Part shown: positions 27,808-37,712 of the stretch, piece after piece
Layout: the number at the start of each line of letters is the position of its first letter
Position numbering within the stretch: position 1 is the stretch's first letter
Source: CBDCKN01 sp965219035
Lineage (GTDB): Bacteria; Gemmatimonadota; Gemmatimonadetes; Longimicrobiales; Gaopeijiaceae
Direction: 5' to 3'
Length of the DNA: 64,000 nucleotides
Assembly (NCBI GenBank): GCA_965219035.1
Contig: CBDCMR010000004.1
Coordinates: forward strand, 806,001 to 870,000
Translations under genes and position numbers: made by a program
Notes under the pieces: model-generated
Databases searched by the model: none
What the model saw: the letters and a program-made list of their open reading frames with translations, nothing else
What the model was told of the DNA's origin: nothing

Positions 27808-28865
27808 TGGAGTCTTCCGTGCAGATAGATCTAACCGGATTGGTACTACCCGAGCGGATCGAGGTCGCCGGGACCTCGGAGGACGGGCACTCGGCCGAGT
27901 TCGTGATCGAGCCTCTCGAGCGCGGTTTCGGACACACCCTCGGCAACTCGGTTCGCAGGGTGCTCCTCTCGTCGCTTCGTGGGGCAGCCGTGTGGGCGTT
28001 CCGGATCGACGGTGTGGTGCACGAGCACCAGACCATCCAGGGCGTGGTGGAAGACGTCCACCAGGTCATCCAGAACCTCAAGGCCCTGGTCGTCACACTG
28101 GACGACGATATCGACGAGGCGACCCTCGCGATCCGCGTGACCGGAGTGGGTCCCGTGACGGCGGCCGAGATCACGCCGGCGGCGGGAGTGACGATCCACG
28201 ATCCGGATCATCACCTGATGACCGTGCAGGACAAGCGCAGGCTCAACATCGAGCTGCACGTCAACAAGGGGCGGGGCTTCGTTCTCGCGAGCCAGCACGA
28301 GCCGCCCCGGGGCGCGCCCGTGGACATGGTTCGCATCGACTCGATCTACAACCCGGTCCTGCGCGCCAACTTCGCGGTGGAGGAGACGCGGGTCGGACAG
28401 CGCACCGACTTCGATCGGCTGACGCTCTTCGTCGAAACCAACGGATCGGTCGATCCGGAGTGGGCCGTTCGCTACGCTGCGGAGCTGGTTCGGAAGCACC
28501 TCGAATTCATGCTCTACTTCGGTGAGGGTGGAATGCCTCAGCTGACGCCTCCGGGCGCTGTGGAGGTCCCCGACCGGCTGCGCGATCTGTTCGACCGGCC
28601 AATCGAGGATCTGGCCGAGCTCAGCGTTCGGTCCCGTAACTCCTTGCAGAAGGAGAACATCCGGACTCTGGGCGACCTCGTTCAGCGCTCCGAGGACGAG
28701 ATGCTGGGGCTCGAGAACTTCGGTAAGAAGTCGCTCAAGGAGATCTCCGACTTCCTGGACGAGCACGGCCTCCGGTTCGGCATGAGCCTCAGGGAGGGCG
28801 ACGATGGCCAGCTTTTCCTCGTCGACGAGGATCCGGTCGAGCCGGCCGAGGCCAGCGAGGAGTAA
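27807..28865 (+). CDS. rpoA: RNA polymerase alpha subunit
   Basis: A 352-residue subunit. The N-terminal assembly domain includes FVIEPLERGFGHTLGNSVRR and the loop LLSSLRGAAVWAFRIDGV; the C-terminal DNA/activator-binding domain has LSVRSRNSLQKENIRTLGDL and LGLENFGKKSLKEISDFL. ATG 27807 is chosen over an earlier in-frame start inside rpsD. rplQ follows 8 bases later. Confidence 0.98.
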   Translation: MESSVQIDLTGLVLPERIEVAGTSEDGHSAEFVIEPLERGFGHTLGNSVRRVLLSSLRGAAVWAFRIDGVVHEHQTIQGVVEDVHQVIQNLKALVVTLDDDIDEATLAIRVTGVGPVTAAEITPAAGVTIHDPDHHLMTVQDKRRLNIELHVNKGRGFVLASQHEPPRGAPVDMVRIDSIYNPVLRANFAVEETRVGQRTDFDRLTLFVETNGSVDPEWAVRYAAELVRKHLEFMLYFGEGGMPQLTPPGAVEVPDRLRDLFDRPIEDLAELSVRSRNSLQKENIRTLGDLVQRSEDEMLGLENFGKKSLKEISDFLDEHGLRFGMSLREGDDGQLFLVDEDPVEPAEASEE

Positions 28866-28873
28866 GGCTCATC

Positions 28874-29227
28874 ATGAGGCATCGAAAGAAGGGCCGGGCC
28901 CTCTCCCGGACCGCGAGTCACAGGAAGGCGACGCTCCGCAACATGGCCACGTCCCTCTTCCAGCACGAGCGGATCGAGACGACGACAGCCAAGGCCAAGG
29001 AACTCCGTCCCTTCGCCGAGCGGCTCATCACTCTGGGCAAGAGAGGTGACCTGCACGCCCGCCGTCTGGCCGGTCGCCAGATCGCGGACCGTGCGGTCCT
29101 CGGCAAGCTCTTCGACGACATCGGCCCGCGATTCACCGAACGGCCGGGCGGATACACCCGCATCCTCAAGTTGGGGAATCGTCGTGGGGACGCCGCAGAG
29201 ATGGCGCTGATCGAGTTGGTCGATTAG
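28874..29227 (+). CDS. rplQ: 50S ribosomal protein L17
   Basis: A 117-residue protein starting MRHRKKGRALSRTASHRKATLRNMA, with TTTAKAKELRPFAERLITLGKRG and the terminal RRGDAAEMALIELVD. It closes the alpha operon. No clear terminator is seen before the next gene 55 bases later. Confidence 0.98.
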   Translation: MRHRKKGRALSRTASHRKATLRNMATSLFQHERIETTTAKAKELRPFAERLITLGKRGDLHARRLAGRQIADRAVLGKLFDDIGPRFTERPGGYTRILKLGNRRGDAAEMALIELVD

Positions 29228-29282
29228 ACTGGCGGGACCTCGAACGTCTCGTACTGACCAAGAGCTGGGAGTACAGCACAGA

Positions 29283-29813
29283 ATGGCATCGTTCGGGTCC
29301 CGAAAAGGCGCCTCTGACAGAGGATCTCTCGTTCTGATGATATCGACTTTCGTCATCGTGGGCGGCTTTTTGGCGTGGCTGAACATGAAGGCGGCGGACA
29401 TAGAAGTCGCGGTTGTCGAGGACACCTCCGGCGACTCGGAGGGGCTCGGCTCAGCTCCCGTGGTGGAGGCGGCCGTGTTCGGGTCCAACCCCATGGCGCA
29501 CAGCAACGGCGTCGTCCGCATCAACAACCTGTCGGTGGATAGCGCAGTGGGCTCCCAGGCCTTCTTCGTGGCGATGCCCAACCAGCGGGGTCCGTACCTC
29601 ATCAAGATGGGAGCGCGGGTCGTGGAGGACGGCGTATCGGTCCCGAGCGGCTCTCGGGTTTCGGTGGTCGGCAGGGTCTACGCCATGAGCGATAGCGTGG
29701 CGGACGACTGGGTGGCCACCGGTGCCATCACGGAAGACGACAAGATTCTGGCGACCTTCGCGCAGTCGTTCCTGGAGGCGGTGGTGGTGGTCGTCGTGGC
29801 CGGCGGCGGATAG
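29283..29813 (+). CDS. hypothetical membrane-anchored protein
   Basis: A 176-residue protein I do not recognise. After a basic N-terminus (MASFGSRKGASDRG) a single hydrophobic segment (SLVLMISTFVIVGGFLAWL, about residues 15-33) predicts an inner-membrane anchor with the rest outside the cytoplasm. The C-terminal part is rich in Val, Ser and Asp with short beta-like stretches (VSVPSGSRVSVVGRVYAMSD) and ends in a run of valines. It lies between rplQ and rpmB on the same strand. The start ATG 29283 fits the anchor. Confidence 0.7.
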   Translation: MASFGSRKGASDRGSLVLMISTFVIVGGFLAWLNMKAADIEVAVVEDTSGDSEGLGSAPVVEAAVFGSNPMAHSNGVVRINNLSVDSAVGSQAFFVAMPNQRGPYLIKMGARVVEDGVSVPSGSRVSVVGRVYAMSDSVADDWVATGAITEDDKILATFAQSFLEAVVVVVVAGGG

Positions 29814-29817
29814 AACT

Positions 29818-30033
29818 ATGGCTCGAGTGTGTTACATGTGCGGCAAGCGGCCCGCGACAGGGAACAACGTGAGTCACGCCCACAACAAGACGAAGCGGCG
29901 TTGGCTTCCCAACCTGCAGACCGTGAAGATCGTGACCCCGGAGGGCGACCGGCGTCGCGTGCGGGTCTGCACGACCTGCATCAAAGGCGGGAGAGTCACC
30001 AAAGCGCCTCCGGTCAAGTTGGCCGAGGTCTAG
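29818..30033 (+). CDS. rpmB: 50S ribosomal protein L28, zinc type
   Basis: A 71-residue protein starting MARVCYMCGKRPATGNNVSHAHNKTKRRWLP-type sequence (CYMCGKRPATGNNVSH seen), with a second CTTC pair in VRVCTTCIKGGRV, the zinc-binding C+ form. ATG 29818 lies 4 bases after the preceding stop. L28 is rarely next to rplQ, so this position is a local feature. Confidence 0.95.
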   Translation: MARVCYMCGKRPATGNNVSHAHNKTKRRWLPNLQTVKIVTPEGDRRRVRVCTTCIKGGRVTKAPPVKLAEV

Positions 30034-30068
30034 ACGGCCTCGCCCTCGAGCCATACGAATAGGCTCGC

Positions 30069-30329
30069 TTGGCATCCCATCACGAAGACAACCAATCCAG
30101 GGTCGAATCCGCTCGCTCGTCGGAGCGGAGCTTCGGGATCGTCATGGCCCTGGCCCTGACGGCCCTGGCGTGGTGGAAGGCGGACGAGTGGGCTCGGGTG
30201 GCCGGGTGGATGGTGGGGATCGCCGTCGTATTCGGCGTGACGGCCCTGCTGGTGCCTCGGGTGCTTCGGCCCCTCATCGCCGCATGGACGCGACTGGGAA
30301 TCCTCCTGGGAAGGGTCTGGCAAACGTGA
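30069..30329 (+). CDS. small SxtJ-like membrane protein
   Basis: An 86-residue protein with two predicted membrane helices (FGIVMALALTALAWW and VAGWMVGIAVVFGVTALLV) and a C-terminal LRPLIAAWTRLGILLGRVW that resembles the SxtJ/DUF family found beside polysaccharide and carbamoyltransferase genes. The start is TTG 30069; an ATG at 30144 would drop the hydrophilic N-terminus. Function unknown. Confidence 0.55.
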   Translation: MASHHEDNQSRVESARSSERSFGIVMALALTALAWWKADEWARVAGWMVGIAVVFGVTALLVPRVLRPLIAAWTRLGILLGRVWQT

Positions 30330-30355
30330 CTTCGCCCTCGACTGAGCCGGGGGCA

Positions 30356-30361
30356 TATATT
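30356..30361 (+). promoter_or_regulatory. possible -10 element (TATATT) just before hemD
   Basis: TATATT (30356-30361) ends 7 bases before the hemD ATG at 30369, so transcription would begin at or next to the start codon and give a leaderless mRNA. No convincing -35 box was found at 16-18 bases spacing. No ribosome binding site is visible in front of the ATG either, which fits this idea. Confidence 0.4.
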
Positions 30362-30368
30362 AGGGCAC

Positions 30369-31175
30369 ATGAACACTGCCGAAACATCTGGAGTGTCGGT
30401 TGGCGTCGCCCCCCTGGCCGACCGGACCGTCGTGGTCACCAGGCCGAAGGCGCAAGCCGAAGAGCTGGCTGAGGCGCTGGAGGGTCTTGGGGCCCGCGTC
30501 ATACGGATACCCACCATCCGGATCGAACCCCCCGCGGATCCAGGGCCGTTGGAGAGGGTGTTACGGGGCGAAGCCGACCACGATTGGGTGATCTTCACGT
30601 CCACCAACGGCGTGCTCGCTTTCCGAGCGGCGGCCGACGAGGCTGGTCTCGACATACGTGAATGTGTGCGCGAGGCGTCCGTCTGCTGCATTGGACCCGC
30701 GACCGCGCGGGCCGCGGAGGCCATCGGTCTCTCCGTTGACCTGGTACCCGAGACCCATGTGGCCGAGGGGGTCTTGGATGCCTTAGCGGCAGCTGGCCCC
30801 CTGGACGGCCGGCGCGTGCTCCTTCCGGTGGCCGCTGGGGCCAGAGACGTTCTACCGACAGGGCTTCGGGGACGGGGTGCGGTGGTAGACGTCGTCACGA
30901 CACACCGGACGGTGGCCGTCGACGACGCTCCCCCCGACGTGCTCGCCCAGCTCGAGAAGGGGGTGGACCTGGTTACCTTCACATCACCTTCGTCCGTCCG
31001 GGGCTTTCATCGGCTTGTCGAAGGGCCGCCGATCGCTCGTGCCGCCGTCATAGGCCCGGTGACGGCATCGGCGGCTCGGGAGCTCGGCTACGACGTTGTG
31101 GTCGAGGCCGAGGAGTTCACGGTTGCGGGGTTGGTGCGGGCTATGGTGAGGCACTGTACGGGAGGACTCTCGTGA
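30369..31175 (+). CDS. hemD: uroporphyrinogen-III synthase
   Basis: Closes and inverts ring D of hydroxymethylbilane in tetrapyrrole synthesis. The 268-residue protein matches the HemD fold: VVVTRPKAQAEELAEALEGLGA, WVIFTSTNGVLAF, VCCIGPATARAAE, and in the second half VDLVTFTSPSSVRGF and AAVIGPVTASAARELGYDV. Sequence conservation is low in this family, but these blocks are diagnostic. Its stop overlaps the start of the O-antigen ligase gene (GTGA), an odd coupling of heme and polysaccharide genes. Confidence 0.88.
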   Translation: MNTAETSGVSVGVAPLADRTVVVTRPKAQAEELAEALEGLGARVIRIPTIRIEPPADPGPLERVLRGEADHDWVIFTSTNGVLAFRAAADEAGLDIRECVREASVCCIGPATARAAEAIGLSVDLVPETHVAEGVLDALAAAGPLDGRRVLLPVAAGARDVLPTGLRGRGAVVDVVTTHRTVAVDDAPPDVLAQLEKGVDLVTFTSPSSVRGFHRLVEGPPIARAAVIGPVTASAARELGYDVVVEAEEFTVAGLVRAMVRHCTGGLS

Positions 31176-32605
31176 GCGATGAAGCCCCTGGCTTGGACGC
31201 GGGTGCCGGGCTGGCCGCGGGGTCCGGGCCGGACCTACCGGAGCCATCAGAGCTCATTCCGGATCCGCTGATCCTGCGCTACGCTGTCTTCGGCTATCTC
31301 GTTGTCTTGCCCATCGGCCACCTCTTCGTGATGCCGGTGAACGGCGCCATGGCCACGCTGAGCGATGTCTTCCTTGCCATCGTCATTCTTGCCGGCATCG
31401 CCGAGCTTGGCCGGATGATCCCGCACTTCCTGAGCCGCAGGAGAGAGGGCGTGCCCCTCCTCCCTGTGCATAGGGCGTTCCACGTCGCAGCACTGTTCTT
31501 CATGGCATTCAGCGCGTGGGGCGCCTTGGGGGGTGCGTGGGGCGTTCACACGGGCTACGCCCTTACCAAGGGCGTAGCGTACGCAGCCCTCGGATTGGGC
31601 GCCTTGGCCATCATCTGGTGCGGGGCGGAATGGGGCAAGGCGGCTGACGCGTGGCTCCTCGGCACGGCGATCTGTCTTGTCGTCACGTGGGTCTTCGCGC
31701 TCGTCGGACCTGATCCCCTCCATGAGCAAGTGCTCTACCGAGGCGGCTCGATCCGTGGATTGCCAGCACCCCGGCTGTCAGGACCGTTCCTTCACCCTAC
31801 CATGTTCGGCGACTATCTGGTGGTGTCCGGAGCGCTTCTCTGGGCCCGCTGGCGTCCCCTCCGCCAGGACTTCGGTGTCTGGACCACGATAGGAGCATGG
31901 GTTTTGGGCATGACCCTCTTCCTGACGATCTCGTCGGCGTGGATCGGAGCGGGGGTTCTGCTGGCGGTCATCGGGCTCCTCACGATGCGCCAGCGCCATG
32001 GCCGGGTCTCACTCGATCGGAAGCGGCCTGGTCCGGTGATTCTCCTGGTGACTGGCGTGACGATCCTCACAACGACGTTGATGGGGCTGCTCCTTCCCAT
32101 GGGCTTCAACCTGGGTGGCCTGTCCATCTCGGCCAGCGGGATCCGATGGGGCATTTGGGCCTCTGCGTGGCAGGCGGTCCTGGAGTCGCCTCTGGCAGGG
32201 GTGGGCGCGAGCCCCTATCTGGCAGAGGCCATGGACCGCCTCAGCGGCTCGAGCACGATCTCGCCCTGGGACGCCCACAACCTCTATCTGAGTCTCCTCG
32301 GTCAATACGGCCTGGTGGGGTTCGCACTGATCACCGGTGCGGTGGTGATTCTGGTACGGGCATTGATCCGCGACGGTACGACGCGGCGTAACGCGGCTCT
32401 CCTGCTTGCGCTCTTTGCCGTCGCCGTCCACGGCATCGCCGTCGCCAGCGAGGACTTCAGACACGTCTGGGCGTTGCTGGGTATGGTGGGGTTGGCGGGG
32501 ATGCCCGAGTGGGCTCAGAGTCGATGGTGGAAGGCGGGTGAAATGTGGCAGGGAGGTGACGAGTCCGAGCTCACCCTCCGAGTGTCCGGGACCGAGAACG
32601 CGTGA
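31172..32605 (+). CDS. O-antigen ligase/polymerase-like membrane protein (Wzy_C type)
   Basis: A 477-residue protein with about ten to twelve hydrophobic helices and the O-antigen ligase landmarks: GPFLHPTMFGDYLVVSG, a long periplasmic loop with GIRWGIWASAWQAVLESPLAGVG-type sequence and WDAHNLYLSLLGQYGLVGF. Members join or polymerise surface glycans on the periplasmic side; the exact acceptor cannot be told. GTG 31172 overlaps hemD, and the stop overlaps the next gene by 4 bases, so the two membrane genes are coupled. Confidence 0.82.
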   Translation: MSDEAPGLDAGAGLAAGSGPDLPEPSELIPDPLILRYAVFGYLVVLPIGHLFVMPVNGAMATLSDVFLAIVILAGIAELGRMIPHFLSRRREGVPLLPVHRAFHVAALFFMAFSAWGALGGAWGVHTGYALTKGVAYAALGLGALAIIWCGAEWGKAADAWLLGTAICLVVTWVFALVGPDPLHEQVLYRGGSIRGLPAPRLSGPFLHPTMFGDYLVVSGALLWARWRPLRQDFGVWTTIGAWVLGMTLFLTISSAWIGAGVLLAVIGLLTMRQRHGRVSLDRKRPGPVILLVTGVTILTTTLMGLLLPMGFNLGGLSISASGIRWGIWASAWQAVLESPLAGVGASPYLAEAMDRLSGSSTISPWDAHNLYLSLLGQYGLVGFALITGAVVILVRALIRDGTTRRNAALLLALFAVAVHGIAVASEDFRHVWALLGMVGLAGMPEWAQSRWWKAGEMWQGGDESELTLRVSGTENA

Positions 32606-33939
32606 GGTCTTCCAACGCCGGCGCCATCCTCGTGGTTGCGGTGGCGTCCGCGCTACTGGGCCTGGCGGTCATCGAGAACCCCGGGGTGGCCCTTCCGTTT
32701 TCCATCGAGTTCATCGTTCTTCTCGGTCTCACCTTCGCGGGTCTATCCCGAGAGCAAGATGTCGGAGTAAGACGGTGGCTGACGCGATTGGTCTTCGCGA
32801 CCCTGGGGCTGCGCGTACTTCTCGCACTCGTGGTTCACTTCCAGCTCACTCCGTATTTCTTCGCGCCCGATGCCATCGGGTATGAGCGGGTCGGGGAGGC
32901 GATCAGTGACTACTGGTCGGGTGTAGGGGTTGCGCCACGGGCCATTCGAGAGGGCTGGCGTCCCGGATATTATGCTGTGTTCTACTTCATCTTCGGCGAA
33001 TCGCGCATTGCGCTCGTGGTCCTCAACATGTTCGCTGGAGTGTGGACGGCGCTCCTGACCTTCCACTTGACCAGGGAATTCCTGTCTGTCAGAGCCGCCA
33101 AAATGGCCGCCCTGCTCACGAGCTTCTTCCCGTCCCTGGTCCTCTGGTCGATCCTGAACATCCGCGACGCACTGGCCACGTTCTTTATCGTCCTGCTGGT
33201 CCTCTATGGTGCGCGCTTGTCTAGGAGATTCTGCATCTCACACGTCTGGATCTTCGCAGCCGCGCTGGTCGGTCTCGGCCTGTTGAGGGACTACATGGCC
33301 TTCCTGGTGGTCGCGGGGCTTGCCATCGGCAGCTTCACGGCGCTACGCCCTGACCGGGTATTCGGCACCATGGCCTTCGGCACAGTGGTGGCGCTTGCCT
33401 TCACCTACTTCGCCGACCAGGTGGGGCTGTTCTCCACGCTCCGTCCGGAGTCCGCTCTGGAAACGGCTCAGGTCCTCCGTCTAGGCCTCCAGGCGCAAGC
33501 GACCTCCGCCTTCGGCGTGGGCGCCGAGACCGAGACCATCGGAGGCGCGCTGAGGTATCTTCCCTTGGGGGTCTCCTACCTTCTCTTCGCTCCATTCCCA
33601 TGGGCCATCGAGACTTCGCTTCAGCTGACCGCCATGCCCGAGACCCTGCTCTGGTATCCGCTCTTCCTTCTCGCTCTTCAGGGGTTGAGGATCTCGCTGC
33701 GGGGCCGCGTCACGAACGTCTTGATCGTGCTCTCCGTACTGGTGATCGTGGTCTCGAGTTACGGGCTTGTGGAGGGGAATTTCGGTACGGCGTATCGGCA
33801 TCGGGCCCAGATCATGCCTCTCTTCTTCGTCTTCACCGGAGTCGGGCTGTCTTGGTTGAAGGAGCGCGTGATCGTGCAGACGGGATGGTGGAAGACGAGA
33901 TCTGTCGGGTCCCCGCTAATGCGGGCGAGGGGCCGATGA
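32602..33939 (+). CDS. GT39/GT-C type membrane glycosyltransferase-like protein
   Basis: A 445-residue protein with about ten predicted helices. The periplasmic loop after helix 2 holds FFAPDAIGYERVGEAISDYW, with an Asp in the place of the GT-C catalytic acid, and later WRPGYYAVFYFIFGESRIALVVLNMF and FFPSLVLWSILNIRDALATFF, a pattern frequent in dolichol-phosphate-mannose-type transferases of polysaccharide loci. The substrate is unknown. GTG 32602 overlaps the preceding stop. Confidence 0.65.
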   Translation: MRSSNAGAILVVAVASALLGLAVIENPGVALPFSIEFIVLLGLTFAGLSREQDVGVRRWLTRLVFATLGLRVLLALVVHFQLTPYFFAPDAIGYERVGEAISDYWSGVGVAPRAIREGWRPGYYAVFYFIFGESRIALVVLNMFAGVWTALLTFHLTREFLSVRAAKMAALLTSFFPSLVLWSILNIRDALATFFIVLLVLYGARLSRRFCISHVWIFAAALVGLGLLRDYMAFLVVAGLAIGSFTALRPDRVFGTMAFGTVVALAFTYFADQVGLFSTLRPESALETAQVLRLGLQAQATSAFGVGAETETIGGALRYLPLGVSYLLFAPFPWAIETSLQLTAMPETLLWYPLFLLALQGLRISLRGRVTNVLIVLSVLVIVVSSYGLVEGNFGTAYRHRAQIMPLFFVFTGVGLSWLKERVIVQTGWWKTRSVGSPLMRARGR

Positions 33940-33994
33940 GGTGGATCGTGTGACCGGGGGTGATAGGGGCGTCCGGCAGGCGGATCGCTGATCT

Positions 33995-35864
33995 GTGTGC
34001 GGCATCGTCGGAGTGATACACATGCGTGGGGGAGGTCATGCGGCCGTCGACGAAATTGCCCCCATGGCCGACACGCTGGCCCGACGGTCGTTCCTGCTAT
34101 CGGTCTCCGACGGGACGCTGCGCCCTGGGGCACACACGGCTCAAGGTCATTGATCTCGAAACCGGTGACCAGCCCATGCCCAACGAAGACGGTTCCGTCC
34201 AGGTCGTCTTCAACGGCGAGATCTACAACCATCGAGAGCTCCGTCGGGAGCTCGAGGATCTGGGACACCACTTTCGTACCCAGAGTGACACGGAGGTTCT
34301 GGCCCACGGATACGAGGAGTGGGGCGACGACCTTCCGGGCCGGCTCGAGGGCATGTTCGCGTTCGCCGTTTGGAGCGAACCGGATGGCGAGCTTTTCCTG
34401 GCGCGGGACCGGGCTGGTCAGAAGCCCTTGTATGTCTATGACAGAGACGGCCTGTTCATTTTCGCATCCGAGCTCAAGGCCATCCTCGGCACCAGCGGAC
34501 TGGATACCGAGTTCGATCGGGCGGCTGTACCACTCTATCTGACCTACGGATACGTGCCGACTCCGGGCACGTTCTACCGCTCGATCCGCAAGGTCTCTCC
34601 GGCGACCATCCTCCGGCTGGGCCGTGACGGAGTGGTGAAAGCTCGGCGGTATTGGCGCCTGGATTTCACGCCGCAGCGCGTATCCAAGACCGACGCTGTT
34701 CATCGGATTCGGGATCTCACGCGGGAGGCGGTCCGTCGCAGGCTCATCGCCGATGTCCCCCTGGGCGCCTTCCTCAGCGGTGTAGTCGATTCGACCATCG
34801 TGGTCGGACTCATGAGCGAGATGATGGCGGAGCCCGTCCGGACCTTCTCGATCGGGTTCGCCGACGATCCGAACTACGACGAGACGTACTTCGCCGAACT
34901 GGCCTCGAAGCGCTTCGGTACGAAACACACCAAGTTCGTGGTCGAGGCCAGTGCCGTCGATCTCGTGGATCAGCTCGTACACCACTACGACGAACCCTTC
35001 GGCGACTCGTCTGCGATTCCCACGTTCATCGTCTCACGGCTGACCAGTGAAAGCGTGACAGTTGCCCTGACCGGAGACGCCGGTGACGAGCTGTTCGCGG
35101 GATATCCACGGTTTCTGGGAGCTCGTATCGCCGAGTCCATCCCAGGGCCCCTTGTGCGTCTTGGCCAGCTGCTCGGTCGGTATCTACCTCACAACCCGGA
35201 CTTCAGGAGTCTCTCCCGGAGGGCCGCGCGCTTCTTCGACTCGGCCGCCTTGCCCTCCGATGAGAGAACGGCGCAATGGATCGGGTTCTTCCCGGGTTTG
35301 CTGGACCAGCTCCTCCGCCCTGAAGCCAGGGAGCTTCTGTCGATGTCGGAGATCATGAGCAGCTTCTGAGAGCCGCTCGAGCGGAATGCACATATCCCTC
35401 CGGTGGCCCGCGCTCTGGCTCTGAATTTCGAGACGTATCTTTTGGATGACCTGCTGGTAAAGGCCGACCGTTGCTCCATGGCCCACGGTCTGGAGCTTCG
35501 CACCCCTTTCCTGGACTCAGACCTCATGGAGTACGTAGCAGCCTTGCCGGATCGATTGAAGATTCGGGGGCGCAGGCTGAAATACGTTCTAAAGGAGGCG
35601 TTTAGCGACCTGCTTCCCAAGGAGATCCGCTATCGCCCGAAGTGGGGGTTCGGCGTGCCACTCCCCCTCTGGTTCAGAACACACTGGAAGCCCATCGTCG
35701 AAGACCGTCTGCTGGCGAGCGACGCGCGCCTACGGGACTGGCTGGATCCGGCACCCATTCAGGATATGGCCAGCTCCCACTTTCGCGGGGAGGCGGACTA
35801 CGGGCACCAGCTGTGGGCGCTTATTACGCTGGAAACGTGGCTGCGAACCGGGAGATTCTCCTGA
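33995..35864 (+). pseudogene. asnB: asparagine synthase (glutamine-hydrolysing) AsnB-like, degenerate
   Basis: Class II amidotransferase fused to an ATP-PPi synthase domain. The proper start is GTG 33995 (fMet-CGIVGVIHM), exposing the catalytic cysteine at residue 2. Three lesions are visible. First, near 34080 the frame changes and the HRGPDG motif is reduced to PDG, consistent with loss of about 11 bases. Second, the PPi-loop SGGVDS reads SGVVDS (about 34786). Third, an in-frame TGA at 35367-35369 separates MSEIMSSF from EPLERNAHIPPV. The remaining C-terminus (LELRTPFLDSDLMEYVAALP, RPKWGFGVPLPLWF) is well preserved, so decay is recent. Such genes in polysaccharide clusters amidate glycan or lipid precursors. 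Confidence 0.88.
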
Positions 35865-35891
35865 GACACTTCTGGGACACCACACTAGATC

Positions 35892-36737
35892 CTAGCCGGA
35901 CATCTTGTTGAGGAATGCGAGCTGGAGCGTTCTGAGGAAGCGCCAGTTTCCCACGATCCTGGGATAGGCTATCAGGGCCCGGCGCAGGTGATCGAAGGCG
36001 GGACCAGGAGTCCGGTTGTCGTTCGCGATCCCCCCCAGAAACACGTAGCTACTGGATCTCATCATACGCCGGTAGCGGCCGTATACCTTCCGCAGGTGTG
36101 GGTCCGTGTCGACCTTCTCGAGGATGTATTCGATTCGCTTCTCCGCAGTGGCGAGATCCTGCCGCGTCATCGATCTCTGTTCGTGGTGTACGACTCCGCT
36201 GTTGACTCGGGGGATGCGTTGGACCTCGTGATCAGCCGCCACTCGTAACCAGAATTCCCAATCCTCGGAGCCCGTGAGGACGGGGTTGGTATCGAATCTG
36301 TACGTCCCGTAGATGTCTCGATGCAAAAAATTGCCGATGCACGATAGAAAGTTTCCTTCGGCGATGGCCTTGTGTTGGTTTCGAAGGCTCGGGAAATGCC
36401 ACCCGCTGTCCGGGTTGACCATGCCGTCCTCGACCACATCGAAGTACTGATCGCCTGGGACGCGGAGCTCCGGCTCGTCAAAACGTCGGAACTTGCCCCA
36501 CTCGTCGCCGAAGCTGCCTACCGTCCCCCAGTCGATGTTCCCATCAGCCCCCGCTTCCAGGAAGCACGAAATGCTGCCATCCTCACCCTGGATGATGCCG
36601 GTGGGCGGGCGATCGTATGGAACCATAGGGCTCGGTGTGCCTTCAGAGCTTTCAGGCGTGTCGGTGAACACACAGAACGTCGATGTGGCAACCCTCCGAG
36701 TGCGAGTTGGGTCCGACCGTCCGGCCCGTGGCGGCAT
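35892..36737 (-). pseudogene. GT2-family glycosyltransferase remnant, N-terminus missing
   Basis: On the minus strand the frame ends at 35892 and keeps the second half of a GT2 enzyme: GNFLSCIGNFLHRDIYGTYRFDT, GSEDWEFWLRVAADHEV (the ED acid pair) and HHEQRSMTRQDLATAEKR. The nucleotide-binding N-terminal part (about 100 residues with the usual VSVIIPTYN and DDD/DAD motifs) is absent; the upstream segment overlaps the end of the FkbM gene in another frame. Likely a 5'-truncated, non-functional gene. Confidence 0.65.
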
Positions 36738-37576
36738 CGTGGATGTCGTAGCCCAGCTGCTCCAGAAGTCTCAGGACGCCGGCGGCGGAGTCTCCCTGGG
36801 CCATCAGATTTCGATCGTCCACCTCGACGAACAGCTCGGGCCGACAGCGCTCGATGGTGCTTATCGCTCCACGGACGACGCGGGCCTCATAGCCCTCTAC
36901 ATCGATCTTGATCCAGTCGATGTGGAAGGATTCCCTGTTCCTCAAGAACTCGTCCAGTGTCGTTACCACGACCCGGGGCCCCACCTTCGACTCCGGTCCT
37001 GGCGCTATCCGGTGCATTCCGGAATTCGTTGGATCTGGCTCGATCATCATCAGGCTCTGCCGAGAGTCTCCAAGTGCCATCTCCGCGAGCTCGACGCTGT
37101 CGAGGGTGTTTGGGGGCTTGATTGGTTCTGAACCTTGCGGCGCTACGAGGATGCGGCTCGAAAGAGATCACTCGCCCACGTGGGCCGACTCTTTGCGCTA
37201 GGCGGAAGCTGAGGTACCCGTTGTTCGCTCCGACATCCAGGATCGTCTCGTCTGGATCGACATGTTGAAGCAGGGCCTCATGACTACTGTCGGCGAGTCC
37301 ATAGAAGACATACCAGTCCAGGAAATCGCTGATGTCCAGGTCGAGTGCCAAGCCGAATGGCTCGACACGGCGGTGGGATCCAGGACGATATTGATAGTGG
37401 TTGGGAGCCAGTCGGGCGAGGAGCGGTGTTGGTGGGGAGTCCCGAGTTACGCGCACGATCAGGGCTTCCAGGGCCGGAAGTTTCAGGGGGGCACGGAATA
37501 CGTTGTTGACTCGTGTGCGAAAGGTCAGTCGTCGTTCCATCGCACAGAACGTCGGAGACACCGCCCTCAAATTCAA
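36652..37576 (-). pseudogene. FkbM-family SAM-dependent methyltransferase, frameshifted
   Basis: Reading from 37576 downwards, the first part has the SAM site ETILDVGANNGYLSFRL and VISFEPHPRSAARFR. The frame then turns to nonsense, and the rest (MALGDSRQSLMMIEPDPTNS, then DWIKIDVEGYEARVVRGA and CRPELFVEVDDRNL) continues in another frame to 36652. The switch lies at a TTTGGGGG run (37109-37116 on the plus strand), so a homopolymer indel explains it. The family O-methylates sugars or polyketides; here a glycan substrate is likely. Confidence 0.8.
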
Positions 37577-37712
37577 GCGGCATGATGCGCGCTCCCCGAC
37601 GCCATCGACGCTCGAGCGGTCGGTTCCGCCTTGTAGCGCCTCTTTTCAGCCGTCATATTCGGTGCGGCCGCTCAGGCTACCGATCCACCCATCATCCGTG
37701 TCTCACCGACTC

